From JAAZAI01 sp050942875 (lineage in GTDB: Bacteria; Verrucomicrobiota; Kiritimatiellia; RFP12; UBA3636): DNA of 64,000 nucleotides. Positions within the stretch are counted from its first letter, which is position 1. Each line of letters begins with the position of its first letter. Made by a program: the position numbers and the translations under genes. The stretch lies in NCBI GenBank assembly GCA_050942875.1, contig JBMNOD010000006.1, positions 4,686 through 68,685 on the forward strand. The letters run 5' to 3'. Shown piece after piece: positions 47,419 to 56,070 of the stretch. The notes beneath the pieces were generated by a model. That model worked only from the letters and a program-made list of their open reading frames with translations. It was not told the origin of the DNA and searched no databases.

Positions 47419-49170
47419 ATGTTCTGGATGAAGGCAGTTTTAGGGTTGTTTTGCGGGCTGGCGACGTCGGCGGCGGTTGCCGCGGATGCCGCCGGGGAGC
47501 GGTCGTACCCGGAAAGCGGCTGGAAGCCGGCGCCGAGCCGGCACGCCTCGCCGCGCGCGGCAAGGGGCGGGCGGATTGTCGTCGCCGCGGGGAGCGTGCC
47601 GAGGAGCCTGAATCCGCTGCTCGACAACAACGTCTTCAGCTCACGCGTCTTCGGGTTCATGTACGAGTCGTTGCTGGGCATGGACGACGACACGGGCGAG
47701 TACGCGCCGGGGCTCGCCTCGCAGTGGACGGTCTCGGGGGACGGGCGGGTCTTCACCTTCACGATCGACCCGGAGGCGCGGTGGAGCGACGGGCGGCCCG
47801 TCACGGCGGAGGACGTCAAGTGGACGTTCGACGCGATTCTGGATCCCGCCAATCTCACGGGGCCGTACAAGGTGGCGTTGCAGACGTTCGCGGCGACGCC
47901 GCCGGAGGTGCTGGCGCCGGACCGCATCCGGTTCACGGCGGGGGAGGAGCATTGGCGCAACCTCGGAGCCGTCGGCGGCTTCCCCGTCCTGCCTTCGCAC
48001 CGTTTCGCCGGGCGGGACTTCAACACGCTGAACTTCGAGTTCCCGGTCGTCTCGGGGCCGTACCGGCTGGGGACGATGAAGGAAAACGTGTCGTTGCAGA
48101 TGGTGCGTCGCGACGACTGGTGGGCGGACGCGAAGCCGTGGAACTGGCATTTGCTCAACTTCGAGGTGATCGAGTTCCGCTTCTTTTCGGATCCCGAAAA
48201 TGCGTGGGACGCGTTTCGGAAGGGGCTTTTCGACTACTACCCCGTCTATACGGCGCGGATCTGGGTGCAGGAGACGCACGGGGAGCGTTTCGACCGCAAC
48301 TGGATCGTGAAGCGCGCGGTTCGCAACCAGGCGCCGGTCGGCTTCCAGGGCTTCGCGATGAATTTGCGGCGCAAGCCCTACGACGACGCGCGGGTGCGCC
48401 AGGCGCTGGCGCATCTGCTGGATCGCGAGACGCTGAACGCCACGATGATGCATGGGCAGTACTTCCTCCATCGTTCGTACTTCGAGGATCTCTACGACGC
48501 GGAGCATCCGTGCCCGAACCCGTTCTTTGAATTCAACCCCGACAAGGCGCGGGCGTTGCTGGTCGAGGCCGGGTGGGCGCCGGACCCCGCCACCGGGCTG
48601 CTCGTCAAGGACGGCCGGCCGCTCGTCGTGAAGTTCCTTTCCAACGGCGGGACGGCGGAGAAGTTCCTGGCGCGGTACAAAACGGACCTTGCCGCCGTCG
48701 GCATCGGCCTGGAGATGGAGCGCAAGGACTGGGCGGCCTGGGCGCGCGACATGGACGCCTTCAATTTCGACATGACGTGGGCCGCGTGGTCCGCGGGCTT
48801 GCGCAAGGATCCCGAGGGCATGTGGTCTTCCGCCCAGGCCGCGGCCGAGGGCGGCAACAACATCACGGGCTTCGCGGATTCGCGGGTGGACGCGCTCGTC
48901 GAACGGCAGAAGACGATCTTCTCGCTGGCGGAGCGCAACGACATTTGCCGGAAGATCGACGGCATCGTCACCGAGGCGGTGCCGTACATCCTGCTCTGGA
49001 ACACGGACGCCAAGCGGATGCTCTGGTGGAACAAGTTCGGCGTGCCGGAGGGCGTGCTCTCGAAATACGGCAGCGCGGACGACGCGCTCGTCTATTGGTG
49101 GTACGATGCCGACGCGGCGGAGGCGCTCAAGGACGCCATGGCGCGCGGGCTTTCCCTGCCCGAACCCTGA
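47419..49170 (+). CDS. Extracellular solute-binding protein, peptide/nickel ABC type (SBP_bac_5)
   Basis: 583 residues. Signal peptide MKAVLGLFCGLATSAAVAADA. Mature part has GGRIVVAAGSVPRSLNPLLDNN, MYESLLGMDDDTGEYAPGLA and WSDGRPVTAEDVKWTFDAI, all typical of family-5 oligopeptide-binding proteins. It should deliver peptides or similar solutes to an ABC permease that is not in this window. The start may be ATG at 47419 or 47428 (MKAV); neither has a strong ribosome site. It precedes folP by 32 nt. Confidence 0.85.
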   Translation: MFWMKAVLGLFCGLATSAAVAADAAGERSYPESGWKPAPSRHASPRAARGGRIVVAAGSVPRSLNPLLDNNVFSSRVFGFMYESLLGMDDDTGEYAPGLASQWTVSGDGRVFTFTIDPEARWSDGRPVTAEDVKWTFDAILDPANLTGPYKVALQTFAATPPEVLAPDRIRFTAGEEHWRNLGAVGGFPVLPSHRFAGRDFNTLNFEFPVVSGPYRLGTMKENVSLQMVRRDDWWADAKPWNWHLLNFEVIEFRFFSDPENAWDAFRKGLFDYYPVYTARIWVQETHGERFDRNWIVKRAVRNQAPVGFQGFAMNLRRKPYDDARVRQALAHLLDRETLNATMMHGQYFLHRSYFEDLYDAEHPCPNPFFEFNPDKARALLVEAGWAPDPATGLLVKDGRPLVVKFLSNGGTAEKFLARYKTDLAAVGIGLEMERKDWAAWARDMDAFNFDMTWAAWSAGLRKDPEGMWSSAQAAAEGGNNITGFADSRVDALVERQKTIFSLAERNDICRKIDGIVTEAVPYILLWNTDAKRMLWWNKFGVPEGVLSKYGSADDALVYWWYDADAAEALKDAMARGLSLPEP

Positions 49171-49202
49171 ACTTCCCAACCTCGGATTGAGAGGGCGATG
49201 AA

Positions 49203-50039
49203 ATGAACGATGACAAAGTGACGTGGCCCTGCCGCGACAGGACGGTGACGCTGGCGTGCCCGGCGGTGATGGGGATTCTCAATGTCACCCCGGATTCGTT
49301 TTCGGACGGCGGCAAGCACGACGACCTTGACGCGGCGCTGGCGCATGCGGCGCGGATGCTTGAGGAGGGCGCGGCGATTCTGGACGTGGGCGGGGAATCG
49401 ACGCGGCCCGGCTTCACGCCCGTGCCGGCCGAAGAGGAGAAGCGGCGCCTGCTGCCGGTGGTGCGCGAGCTGCGGCGGGCGTTCCCTGACTGCGTGATTT
49501 CGATCGACACGATGAAGGCGAGCGTGGCCGAGGCGACGCTGGAGGCGGGGGCGGACATCATCAACGACGTCGCCGGGCTTGCCGATCCGCGGATGGCGGC
49601 CGTGGTGCGCGACACGGGCGCGGGCTACGTGCTCATGCACGGGTACGCCGAGCACGCCGGGGCGCCGCGGGCGGAGGGCCCCGGCCGGCTGGGCGCGTGG
49701 ATGGCGGAGGGGACGGAGCGGCTTCTGGCGAGGGCGCTCGCCGGGGGGATCGCCCGCGAGCGGATCGTCCTCGACCCGGGCTTTGGCTTCGGCAAGAAGC
49801 GAGCCGAGAACGCGGAAGCGCTCCAGGCGGTGCCGCTGCTGATCCAGCGCTTCGGGCTCCCGATGCTCATCGGCGCTTCGCGCAAGCATTTCGTCAACGG
49901 GCTTCATCCCGAGGCGGGCGGGGACGCCGTCAAGGCCAGCGTCGCCTTCGCCGTCGATGCGCTGCGTCTTGGGGGGCGGATTTTCCGTGTCCACGACGTG
50001 CTTGAGTCTTGCACTGCGCTCGCAAATGCATTACAATAG
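49203..50039 (+). CDS. folP: Dihydropteroate synthase
   Basis: 278 residues. VMGILNVTPDSFSDGGKH, ILDVGGESTRPG, ISIDTMKASVAEATLEAGADIINDV, and later IVLDPGFGFGKKRAEN and GASRKHF are the classic DHPS motifs. It condenses pABA with dihydropterin pyrophosphate in folate synthesis. It lies directly upstream of cdaA, a common conserved neighbour. GAGAGGG precedes the ATG. Confidence 0.95.
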   Translation: MNDDKVTWPCRDRTVTLACPAVMGILNVTPDSFSDGGKHDDLDAALAHAARMLEEGAAILDVGGESTRPGFTPVPAEEEKRRLLPVVRELRRAFPDCVISIDTMKASVAEATLEAGADIINDVAGLADPRMAAVVRDTGAGYVLMHGYAEHAGAPRAEGPGRLGAWMAEGTERLLARALAGGIARERIVLDPGFGFGKKRAENAEALQAVPLLIQRFGLPMLIGASRKHFVNGLHPEAGGDAVKASVAFAVDALRLGGRIFRVHDVLESCTALANALQ

Positions 50040-50146
50040 ACGGACATAGAGATGACGCAGCGCCGTTGGCCGGTCGGAACGGGTTGGACGATTGTCGCGT
50101 CATCATCCCCAAGGCTTTTTTCGATTCTCTGTTCCGGTGGTACTGC

Positions 50147-51007
50147 GTGGACTTTTCGACATCTAGAACCTACATATTGGGCGTCGTCCAGATCATTGTT
50201 CTGGCGTTCCCGCTGTATTACCTGCTCAAATTCCTTCGTCGCACGAAAGGCTATCGAATCCTGCTGGGCATCTGCATCGTGCTGGTCGGCTTGAGCATTG
50301 CGGCCCGGGAATTGGAGCTTGATGTGATTGGCTGGTTGCTTGATCGCATTGCGGCGTTCCTGCCGTTGGCCATGGTGATCATCTTCCAGCCCGAATTGCG
50401 CCGCGTTTTTGCGGAGATCGGCAGCCGGGCCACGCCCAAGCCCCAGAAGCCGGAGACGGATGTCATCACCGAAATCAAGAAAGCCGTCGATCTGCTCGCG
50501 AGCCAGCGCATCGGCGCGCTCATCGCCATCGAGCGCGGCGTGAACCTCGACCACTACACGCGCGTCGGGCGGGAGCTCAACGCGCCGGTCGTCTCCGAGC
50601 TGCTGGCGACGCTGTTCTATCCGCACACGCCGATGCACGATGGCGGCGTGATCATCCGCGACGGCGTGATCCTCAGCGCCGGCTGCGTCTTCCCGATCGG
50701 CGCGCTGGGCGAGCGGCGCAAGGCGTTCGGCACGCGCCACCGCGCGGCCATCGGCCTCTCCGAGGAGACGGACGCGCTCGTGATCGTCGTGTCCGAGGAG
50801 ACGGGGCTGATTTCGGTGGCCTACGGCGGCGAGATCGTGCGCGGGCTCGACATCGAGAGCCTGGGGCGCGTCCTGGAGAGCGGGATCGGCTCGCGGGACG
50901 AAAGCACGACGGCGGAGTCGATCGATTCCGTGCGCGAGACGAAGGCCGCGCTGGACGAGGTGGATCAGGTGGCGGCGGCGATCGCCCGGATCAAGGAGGA
51001 GGCGTGA
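50147..51007 (+). CDS. cdaA: Diadenylate cyclase CdaA
   Basis: About 286 residues. Three N-terminal helices (ILGVVQIIVLAFPLYYLLKF and following) and a DAC domain with DGGVIIRDG and GTRHRAAIGLSEETDA (DGA-like and RHR motifs). It makes c-di-AMP from two ATP at the membrane. There is no ATG in the right place. GTG at 50147 gives about 12 residues before the first helix, as in other CdaA; the frame is open upstream to a TTG at 50009 inside folP. It overlaps cdaR by 1 nt. Confidence 0.92.
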   Translation: MDFSTSRTYILGVVQIIVLAFPLYYLLKFLRRTKGYRILLGICIVLVGLSIAARELELDVIGWLLDRIAAFLPLAMVIIFQPELRRVFAEIGSRATPKPQKPETDVITEIKKAVDLLASQRIGALIAIERGVNLDHYTRVGRELNAPVVSELLATLFYPHTPMHDGGVIIRDGVILSAGCVFPIGALGERRKAFGTRHRAAIGLSEETDALVIVVSEETGLISVAYGGEIVRGLDIESLGRVLESGIGSRDESTTAESIDSVRETKAALDEVDQVAAAIARIKEEA

Positions 51008-51870
51008 TGCGCAAGCTGACTTCCTGGCTGATTTCACGGGCCAACGCGCTGGTCGTTCGAACCCAGCAGTTCATGCGGCGGCATCTGGGGCCGAGCGGCG
51101 ACCTCAAGGCTCTGTCGCTCCTTGTGGCGGCCGTGATCTACTATTTCATCCAGAACCTCATCAGCTTCTCGGGAACCTACACGGTGCCGGTGCTCGTCTC
51201 CGTGCGAGAGGCGCATGTCGCGGTCCGCAGCCAGTCCGACGACGAGGTCAAGGTGACCTTGAAGGGATCCGAGGCCGAGGTTAGGGCCTTCGACCCCGCG
51301 AATCTGGCGGTGCGCCTCAAGCTCAGCCATGTCGAGGCCGGCACGGAGCGGCAGAAGGTGAAACTCCGCGCAAGCGACGTGGAAGGCTTCGGCAAGCTGC
51401 GCGTGGTTCGCATTGAGCCAGAAGTCATCAGCGTCGAGTTCGACAACGAGATCGAGCAGCGGCTGCCGCTGGCGTTGCCGACGTTGACAGGGCACCCCTT
51501 GCAAGGCGAGGCCAGCGTCGAGCTGATGCGGAAGCATGTCACGGTCCGCGGCCCCAAGAGCCGGCTCCAAAAGCTCGTGGACGACCGGATCATGATCCCC
51601 ACCGACCCCATCGATGTCGCCGGCAAAACCCAGGGGTTCACGAAGGCCGTGAAGATCCGCCCTCCCGTGGATTCGGGCATTTCCGTCGTGCTGCCCGACG
51701 AGGTGGAGGCGAAGGTGGAGATTCTCAACATCCCCGGCCCGGAGCAGAGCCTGATCGATGTCCTGCCGGGCGGCGAAACCAACAGCCCCGCAATCTCACC
51801 CCCATCGTCTGCCCTCACGAATTTCCCGGCCTTGAACGCCACAAATGGCCTTCCCGCATTGGAGCCTTGA
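51007..51870 (+). CDS. cdaR: YbbR-domain protein CdaR
   Basis: 287 residues. One N-terminal membrane helix (LSLLVAAVIYYFIQNLISF) then YbbR repeats outside the membrane. It is the usual regulator encoded beside cdaA. ATG at 51007 overlaps the cdaA stop (TGATG); GTG at 51004 is an alternative. Ends 1 nt before the coaB start. Confidence 0.85.
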   Translation: MRKLTSWLISRANALVVRTQQFMRRHLGPSGDLKALSLLVAAVIYYFIQNLISFSGTYTVPVLVSVREAHVAVRSQSDDEVKVTLKGSEAEVRAFDPANLAVRLKLSHVEAGTERQKVKLRASDVEGFGKLRVVRIEPEVISVEFDNEIEQRLPLALPTLTGHPLQGEASVELMRKHVTVRGPKSRLQKLVDDRIMIPTDPIDVAGKTQGFTKAVKIRPPVDSGISVVLPDEVEAKVEILNIPGPEQSLIDVLPGGETNSPAISPPSSALTNFPALNATNGLPALEP

Positions 51871-51871
51871 C

Positions 51872-52903
51872 ATGAAAGTCCTCGTCACCGCCGGCCCCAC
51901 CCGAGAACATCTCGACCCCGTGCGCTTCCTCAGCAACCGGTCGTCGGGCCGCATGGGGTACGCGCTGGCCGAAGCGGCCCGCGACCGCGGGCACGACGTC
52001 ATCCTCGTCTCCGGCCCGGTGGCGCTCCCGCCGCCCGACGGCGTTGAAATCGTCAAAGTCGTTTCCGCGCGCGACATGCTCGCCGCCGTTTCCGGGCGTC
52101 TGCCCTGGTGCGACACGTTGATCATGTGCGCGGCCGTGGCGGACTGGCGTCCGGCATCGTGCAGCGACGAGAAGCTCAAAAAACGCACGATGGAGACGAC
52201 GCTGGCGCTCGTCCCCAATCCCGACATCCTCGCGGAAATCGCGCCGAGGAAAGGCGATCGCCTCTTCATCGGCTTCGCCGCGGAGACGCATGACCTGCTG
52301 GCGCAGGCGCAGGACAAGCTGGCGCGCAAAGGGCTCGATCTGATCGTGGCCAACGACGTGACACAGCCCGGCGCCGGCTTTGAAACAACAACAAACCTTG
52401 TCACGCTCATCGCGGCGGGCGCCCCGCCCCGTCCGCTTCCGCTGATGAGCAAGCGAAACGTCGCCGACCATGTTCTTGCCTGGGCGGAGGAGAGAAGAAA
52501 AAAAATGTCCCGTTTGATCAAAGGAATTCACCACGTCGCACTCAAGGCGGAAGGCATGGACGACTACAATCGAGCCATCGCCTTCTATCGCGATGTGCTT
52601 GGCCTCCCGGTCGTGCGGAGCTGGGAAAACGAAGTCATGCACGCCACGATGATCGACACCGGCGCCGGCCTTCTCGAAATCATGTCGAACGCGACGGATC
52701 GCCCGGGCGAAGGCGCCGTGCGCCACGTCGCCCTCGCGACGGACGATGTCGACGCCTGCGTCAAGGCGGTTCGCGACGCAGGGATGAAGATCACGGTCGA
52801 ACCCGTCGACAAGGTCATTTCATCGACGCCGCCATTGCCCATCCGCCTGGCCTTCTTCATCGGCCCGCTCGGCGAAATCGTCGAATTCTTCTGCGAACGT
52901 TAG
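51872..52903 (+). CDS. CoaB (phosphopantothenoylcysteine synthetase) domain read through into VOC-family domain
   Basis: 343 residues in one frame. Residues 1-210 are CoaB: VLVTAGPTREHLDPVRFLSN, SSGRMGYALAEAA, AAVADWRP and FAAETHDLL; the CoaC half of bifunctional Dfp is absent. After a run of eight A (52498-52505) the frame enters a VOC/glyoxalase-type domain starting MSRLIKGIHHVALKAEGMDD, with candidate metal ligands in IHHVA, LLEIM, RHVAL and EIVEFF. GGAGGAGAG just before the internal ATG at 52505 suggests the VOC part can also be made alone. True fusion, or two genes joined by a one-base difference in the A run. Confidence 0.75.
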   Translation: MKVLVTAGPTREHLDPVRFLSNRSSGRMGYALAEAARDRGHDVILVSGPVALPPPDGVEIVKVVSARDMLAAVSGRLPWCDTLIMCAAVADWRPASCSDEKLKKRTMETTLALVPNPDILAEIAPRKGDRLFIGFAAETHDLLAQAQDKLARKGLDLIVANDVTQPGAGFETTTNLVTLIAAGAPPRPLPLMSKRNVADHVLAWAEERRKKMSRLIKGIHHVALKAEGMDDYNRAIAFYRDVLGLPVVRSWENEVMHATMIDTGAGLLEIMSNATDRPGEGAVRHVALATDDVDACVKAVRDAGMKITVEPVDKVISSTPPLPIRLAFFIGPLGEIVEFFCER

Positions 52904-52905
52904 CG

Positions 52906-53331
52906 TCAACCCCGTTGTCCTCGCCCCTCGACTTCGGCCAATGCTTCGGCTGGGGCGAGGATGCGGATGCGCCTGAATTTCAGGAGGCTCAGCAAGTGGG
53001 AGTCGCCTGACACGATCAGATCGGCCTTGGCGGCCAGCGCGCATTCGAGAATGGCGTCGTCGTCGGGATCCTCGGCAATGGCCTTTACGCGCTCTGTCGG
53101 GGTCGCGAGTTCGCACAGATCGTGCAGCTCTTCCACAAAGCGCATGGCTTGTTTTGGCGACAGGCCAAATTTCGGGCGTAAAAGCACCCCGCGGATTTCA
53201 TCGAGAATCGGCAGTGACGTGAAGCATCGGATCGACCCCGCGAGCGCGTGCTCCAGAAGCCGTGCGGGCGGCCCGCCAAAGAGAAAGCCGGATATGACGA
53301 CGTTCGAGTCGAGAACGAGCCGAAGCTTCAT
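52906..53331 (-). CDS. PIN-domain toxin
   Basis: 141 residues. LVLDSNVVISGFLFGG has the first acidic residue, DEIRGVL and EDPDDDAILECALAAKADLIVSGD carry the others, the usual PIN nuclease set. It matches the putative toxin component PIN family. It overlaps the ribbon-helix-helix gene by 4 nt. Likely an RNase held inactive by that partner. Confidence 0.85.
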   Translation of the reverse strand: MKLRLVLDSNVVISGFLFGGPPARLLEHALAGSIRCFTSLPILDEIRGVLLRPKFGLSPKQAMRFVEELHDLCELATPTERVKAIAEDPDDDAILECALAAKADLIVSGDSHLLSLLKFRRIRILAPAEALAEVEGRGQRG

Positions 53332-53579
53332 TGGCGCGGTGTCTTACTTTGACGGTAGGCTGCGATTTCCCTTTCGACATCCTCGGCCACGAGCATGTTG
53401 GCTTTGGCGACGCTCTGTCCCAGCGCGAAAATGCTCGACCATCGGCGCTTGCGTTCAATGTACGCACGAGCCGCCTCGCGAAGAAATTCTGATCGGCTTC
53501 GAGACTCCTGCGCGGCCATGTCGTCGATTTCCTTCAAGAAATCCGTCGGGAATGCGATGTTTACCGTGGATGTGCCCAT
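53328..53579 (-). CDS. Ribbon-helix-helix antitoxin
   Basis: 83 residues. MGTSTVNIAFPTDFLKEIDD, then SRSEFLREAARAYIERKR is an RHH DNA-binding domain; the C-terminal part would cap the PIN toxin. ATG at 53579 has AAGGAGG 5 nt upstream. Confidence 0.85.
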   Translation of the reverse strand: MGTSTVNIAFPTDFLKEIDDMAAQESRSRSEFLREAARAYIERKRRWSSIFALGQSVAKANMLVAEDVEREIAAYRQSKTPRQ

Positions 53580-53634
53580 ATGCCCTCCTTGATGGCAGGC
53601 ATTATACAATCTTTGTATGATTCTCGTCAACCGA

Positions 53635-53728
53635 ATCGTACCCGTACCCAGCGAAGCGGTAAGCGTTCACATTCACGAAAAACGGAAACGGGGGGCGTGA
53701 ACGGGTACGGGTACGTGAACGAGCGGGC
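53635..53728. repeat. CGTNNA hexamer array
   Basis: CGTACC/CGTGAA-like hexamers with CCAGCGAAGCGGT inside, inverted orientation relative to 19763-19880. Confidence 0.75.
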
Positions 53729-53753
53729 TTTTGGGGACAGACCCCGGTGCTCC

Positions 53754-54209
53754 TTATTTCAGCGGGGGATACCGGAGTGAAATTCCACCATGCTCCTCGA
53801 CGAACTTTCCAAGGTCTCCGTCAAAACGCACTTTCACAGTAACAGGGGCTTCACCAAGAAAACGTAATGCTGTTATCCACCAGTAGGGAGTTGACGACAG
53901 CCCAATTTTGACCTCTTCAATTTGCTCCGTTTCCCATAGAACCCCATTTACATATACCGACATGACTCCGCTGGCCTTGATGGCCGTTCTATATTGGTTA
54001 GGATTGGCAGATCGATGAATGGGCCCCACGACATCGCCTTCACGATACTTTGTTTTGACTTGATACACTTTTCCAGGAATGGCTTTAAACTCGTACCATC
54101 CTTCGTTGTCGGGGCGGTAATAGGTCTTACGCGAAGAAAGAAACATTAGCATTGCGGTGCAAATGGCTCCTCTGCAAACAAGAGGCAAATTCGATTTACG
54201 GCGTTTCAT
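53754..54209 (-). CDS. Hypothetical exported or membrane-anchored protein
   Basis: 151 residues. A weak N-terminal hydrophobic stretch (LVCRGAICTAMLMFLSS) is followed by a beta-rich soluble part (GWYEFKAIPGKVYQVKTKY, VTVKVRFDGDLGKFV). No family recognised. It overlaps the upstream membrane-protein gene by 4 nt, so the two are translated together. The region is less GC-rich than the core. Confidence 0.55.
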   Translation of the reverse strand: MKRRKSNLPLVCRGAICTAMLMFLSSRKTYYRPDNEGWYEFKAIPGKVYQVKTKYREGDVVGPIHRSANPNQYRTAIKASGVMSVYVNGVLWETEQIEEVKIGLSSTPYWWITALRFLGEAPVTVKVRFDGDLGKFVEEHGGISLRYPPLK

Positions 54210-54742
54210 TTTCTTCTATCCTTGGAATGTTCTTCCACAAGGGCAAACTTTCTCAATGTTCGCCTGACGCCGCAAAATGTCAGGCACCCAATGAAAATTG
54301 ATTTTCCGCCAAAGTCAATTTGAATGGAATGAACCTCTGTGCGGCGGAAAAAATTCTTGAAATACTGTCCTGCTCCAAATTCAGCCGCCTTTCCTTTTGC
54401 GTATTCACAAGCATCCATGAATGAAGGAAAGGAAACCGAATCGACCATTGCTTTTAGATGCTCAAACTTTCTGGCGTAAACTCCACCCGATAAAGTGCAA
54501 AGGTAGGCAACGTGCTTTCCAGGATCATACAGCACCTTGTAGCATTCGTTTGCAAAGCGTTTTCTTGCGAGGAAAATGACGCGTGCGGTCAGTGCCATCA
54601 CAACGGCAACAACGGCCACAGCCCACCCAATCACTTTTGGAAACATGGCAACCTTCAAAAGGTACAACGGCATGGCAACCAAAATCAGAGCCAGGCATAA
54701 AGAAAGCCGGGTGTTGTCGGCTAATGGCATGAGGCGTTTCAT
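54206..54742 (-). CDS. Hypothetical membrane protein
   Basis: 178 residues. Two adjacent helices (LSLCLALILVAMPLYLL and VIGWAVAVVAVVMALTARVIFL) then a cytosolic part with FECYKVLYDPGKH-like and IQIDFGGKSIFIG stretches. No family recognised. First gene of a two-gene unit. Confidence 0.55.
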   Translation of the reverse strand: MKRLMPLADNTRLSLCLALILVAMPLYLLKVAMFPKVIGWAVAVVAVVMALTARVIFLARKRFANECYKVLYDPGKHVAYLCTLSGGVYARKFEHLKAMVDSVSFPSFMDACEYAKGKAAEFGAGQYFKNFFRRTEVHSIQIDFGGKSIFIGCLTFCGVRRTLRKFALVEEHSKDRRK

Positions 54743-55139
54743 AATGAATCATGATAGCAGTTGGCGTTTCACAACTCAAGCCTTGAGCATTTGGAAGACG
54801 TTTCACCAAGGAGCTTTTGGGGACAGACCCCAAGATGGCGAGAAGAGAGGAGTGAGGAGTGAGGAGTTTCCGCTGGGGCTTCGCCCCAGACCCCCCTTTC
54901 TCAGTGAGGAGTGAGGAGTGAGAAGAGCGTAGTTCAGGCTGGGGGCACCCCAGACCCCGGCTATTACCTCTTTTTCTGTGTCTTTCTGTGTTTCTGTGGA
55001 CAAAAAACATTCGGCGGAGCCGCCTCGGCAGGTCAACCGGGGTCTGGGGTGTCCCCAGCCAACACTCCTCTCTACGCTCTTCTCACTCCTCACTAAACAA
55101 GGGGGATTTTGGGGACAGACCCCAAAATCCCCCTAGCGA
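54743..55139. other. Gene-free stretch with low-complexity repeats
   Basis: GGAGTGA heptamers (54843-54865, 54905-54925, inverted near 55085), GGGGCTTCGCCCC hairpin, and GGGGACAGACCCC at 54817 and 55108. Confidence 0.6.
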
Positions 55140-55925
55140 CTACAATCGTTCCAGCTCGTCCGGGCGGAGGTCGCGCCACTGGCCGGGGCGAAGGTCGCGG
55201 GGGAGGCGCAGGTCGTTGATGGCGGTGCGGACGAGCGACTGCACCCGCAGGCCGGCTTGCTCGCACATGTTGCGGATTTGGCGGTTGCGCCCTTCGCCGA
55301 GGAAGAAGCGGAGCAGGTGGCGCGGCGCGTGGCGTCCGTCTGCGAGCCGTTCGAGGTAGTCCACCTGCGCGGGGCGGATGCGGTAGCCGTCGATGACCAT
55401 CGACGAGTTGAGGAACTTCAGCGTCCGCTCGTCGAAGGGGCCGGAGGCGACGACGTGGTATTCCTTGCGGTGGCCGTAGCGGGGATGGGTGAGGCGGTTG
55501 ACGAGGTCGCCGTCGTTGGAGAGCAGGAGCAGGCCTTCGGAATCCCGGTCGAGCCGGCCGACGCAGACGAGCCGCTCGCGGATGCCGTGCAGGCATTCGA
55601 AGACGGTCGGGCCGTGGCGGTCGCTGGAGGAGCAGACGAGCCCGGCGGGCTTGTTGAGCATGATGGTGCGATGCGCCACCCCGCCGCGTGGCGGGGCGAC
55701 CACCCGCCCGCGGACGGTGAGGACGTCGCGGCCGGGGTTCTGGACACGGTAGCCGGGTTCGAGGACTTTCACGCCGTTGACGAGGACGTCGCCGGCCTTG
55801 ATGAGCTCGGCGGAGTGGCGTCGGGACGCGATGCCCAGCCGCGCCATGTGGGTTTGCAGCCGCGGCGCGGCGGCGCCATCGGGGGCTTGACTTTCTCCGG
55901 GGTTCTGGGGCATAGTGTTGGACAT
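55140..55925 (-). CDS. Pseudouridine synthase, RluB/RsuA family
   Basis: 261 residues. N-terminal S4 RNA-binding domain (LQTHMARLGIASRRHSAELI), then the RsuA catalytic motif VGRLDRDSEGLLLLSNDGDL with its Asp, and LGEGRNRQIRNM. It modifies uridines in rRNA; RluB or RluE/RsuA cannot be separated by eye. Monocistronic. Confidence 0.9.
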   Translation of the reverse strand: MSNTMPQNPGESQAPDGAAAPRLQTHMARLGIASRRHSAELIKAGDVLVNGVKVLEPGYRVQNPGRDVLTVRGRVVAPPRGGVAHRTIMLNKPAGLVCSSSDRHGPTVFECLHGIRERLVCVGRLDRDSEGLLLLSNDGDLVNRLTHPRYGHRKEYHVVASGPFDERTLKFLNSSMVIDGYRIRPAQVDYLERLADGRHAPRHLLRFFLGEGRNRQIRNMCEQAGLRVQSLVRTAINDLRLPRDLRPGQWRDLRPDELERL

Positions 55926-56070
55926 GGGATTGATGGATCGCGATTACATGAGGCCCGGCGCCATGAAGGCCGGAAGGAAGCCGGCGCCGCCGAGGCGTTC
56001 GCTTGTGGCGATGCTGCGCTTTGGGATCGCCTGGCTGCGGCTTCGGCTGCGGTCGCGGCGTTGTCGTTGA

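Noticed and set aside
53580..53760. tRNA or attachment site beside the PIN/RHH module
   Set aside because: No cloverleaf or T-loop consensus; the sequence is a hexamer array.
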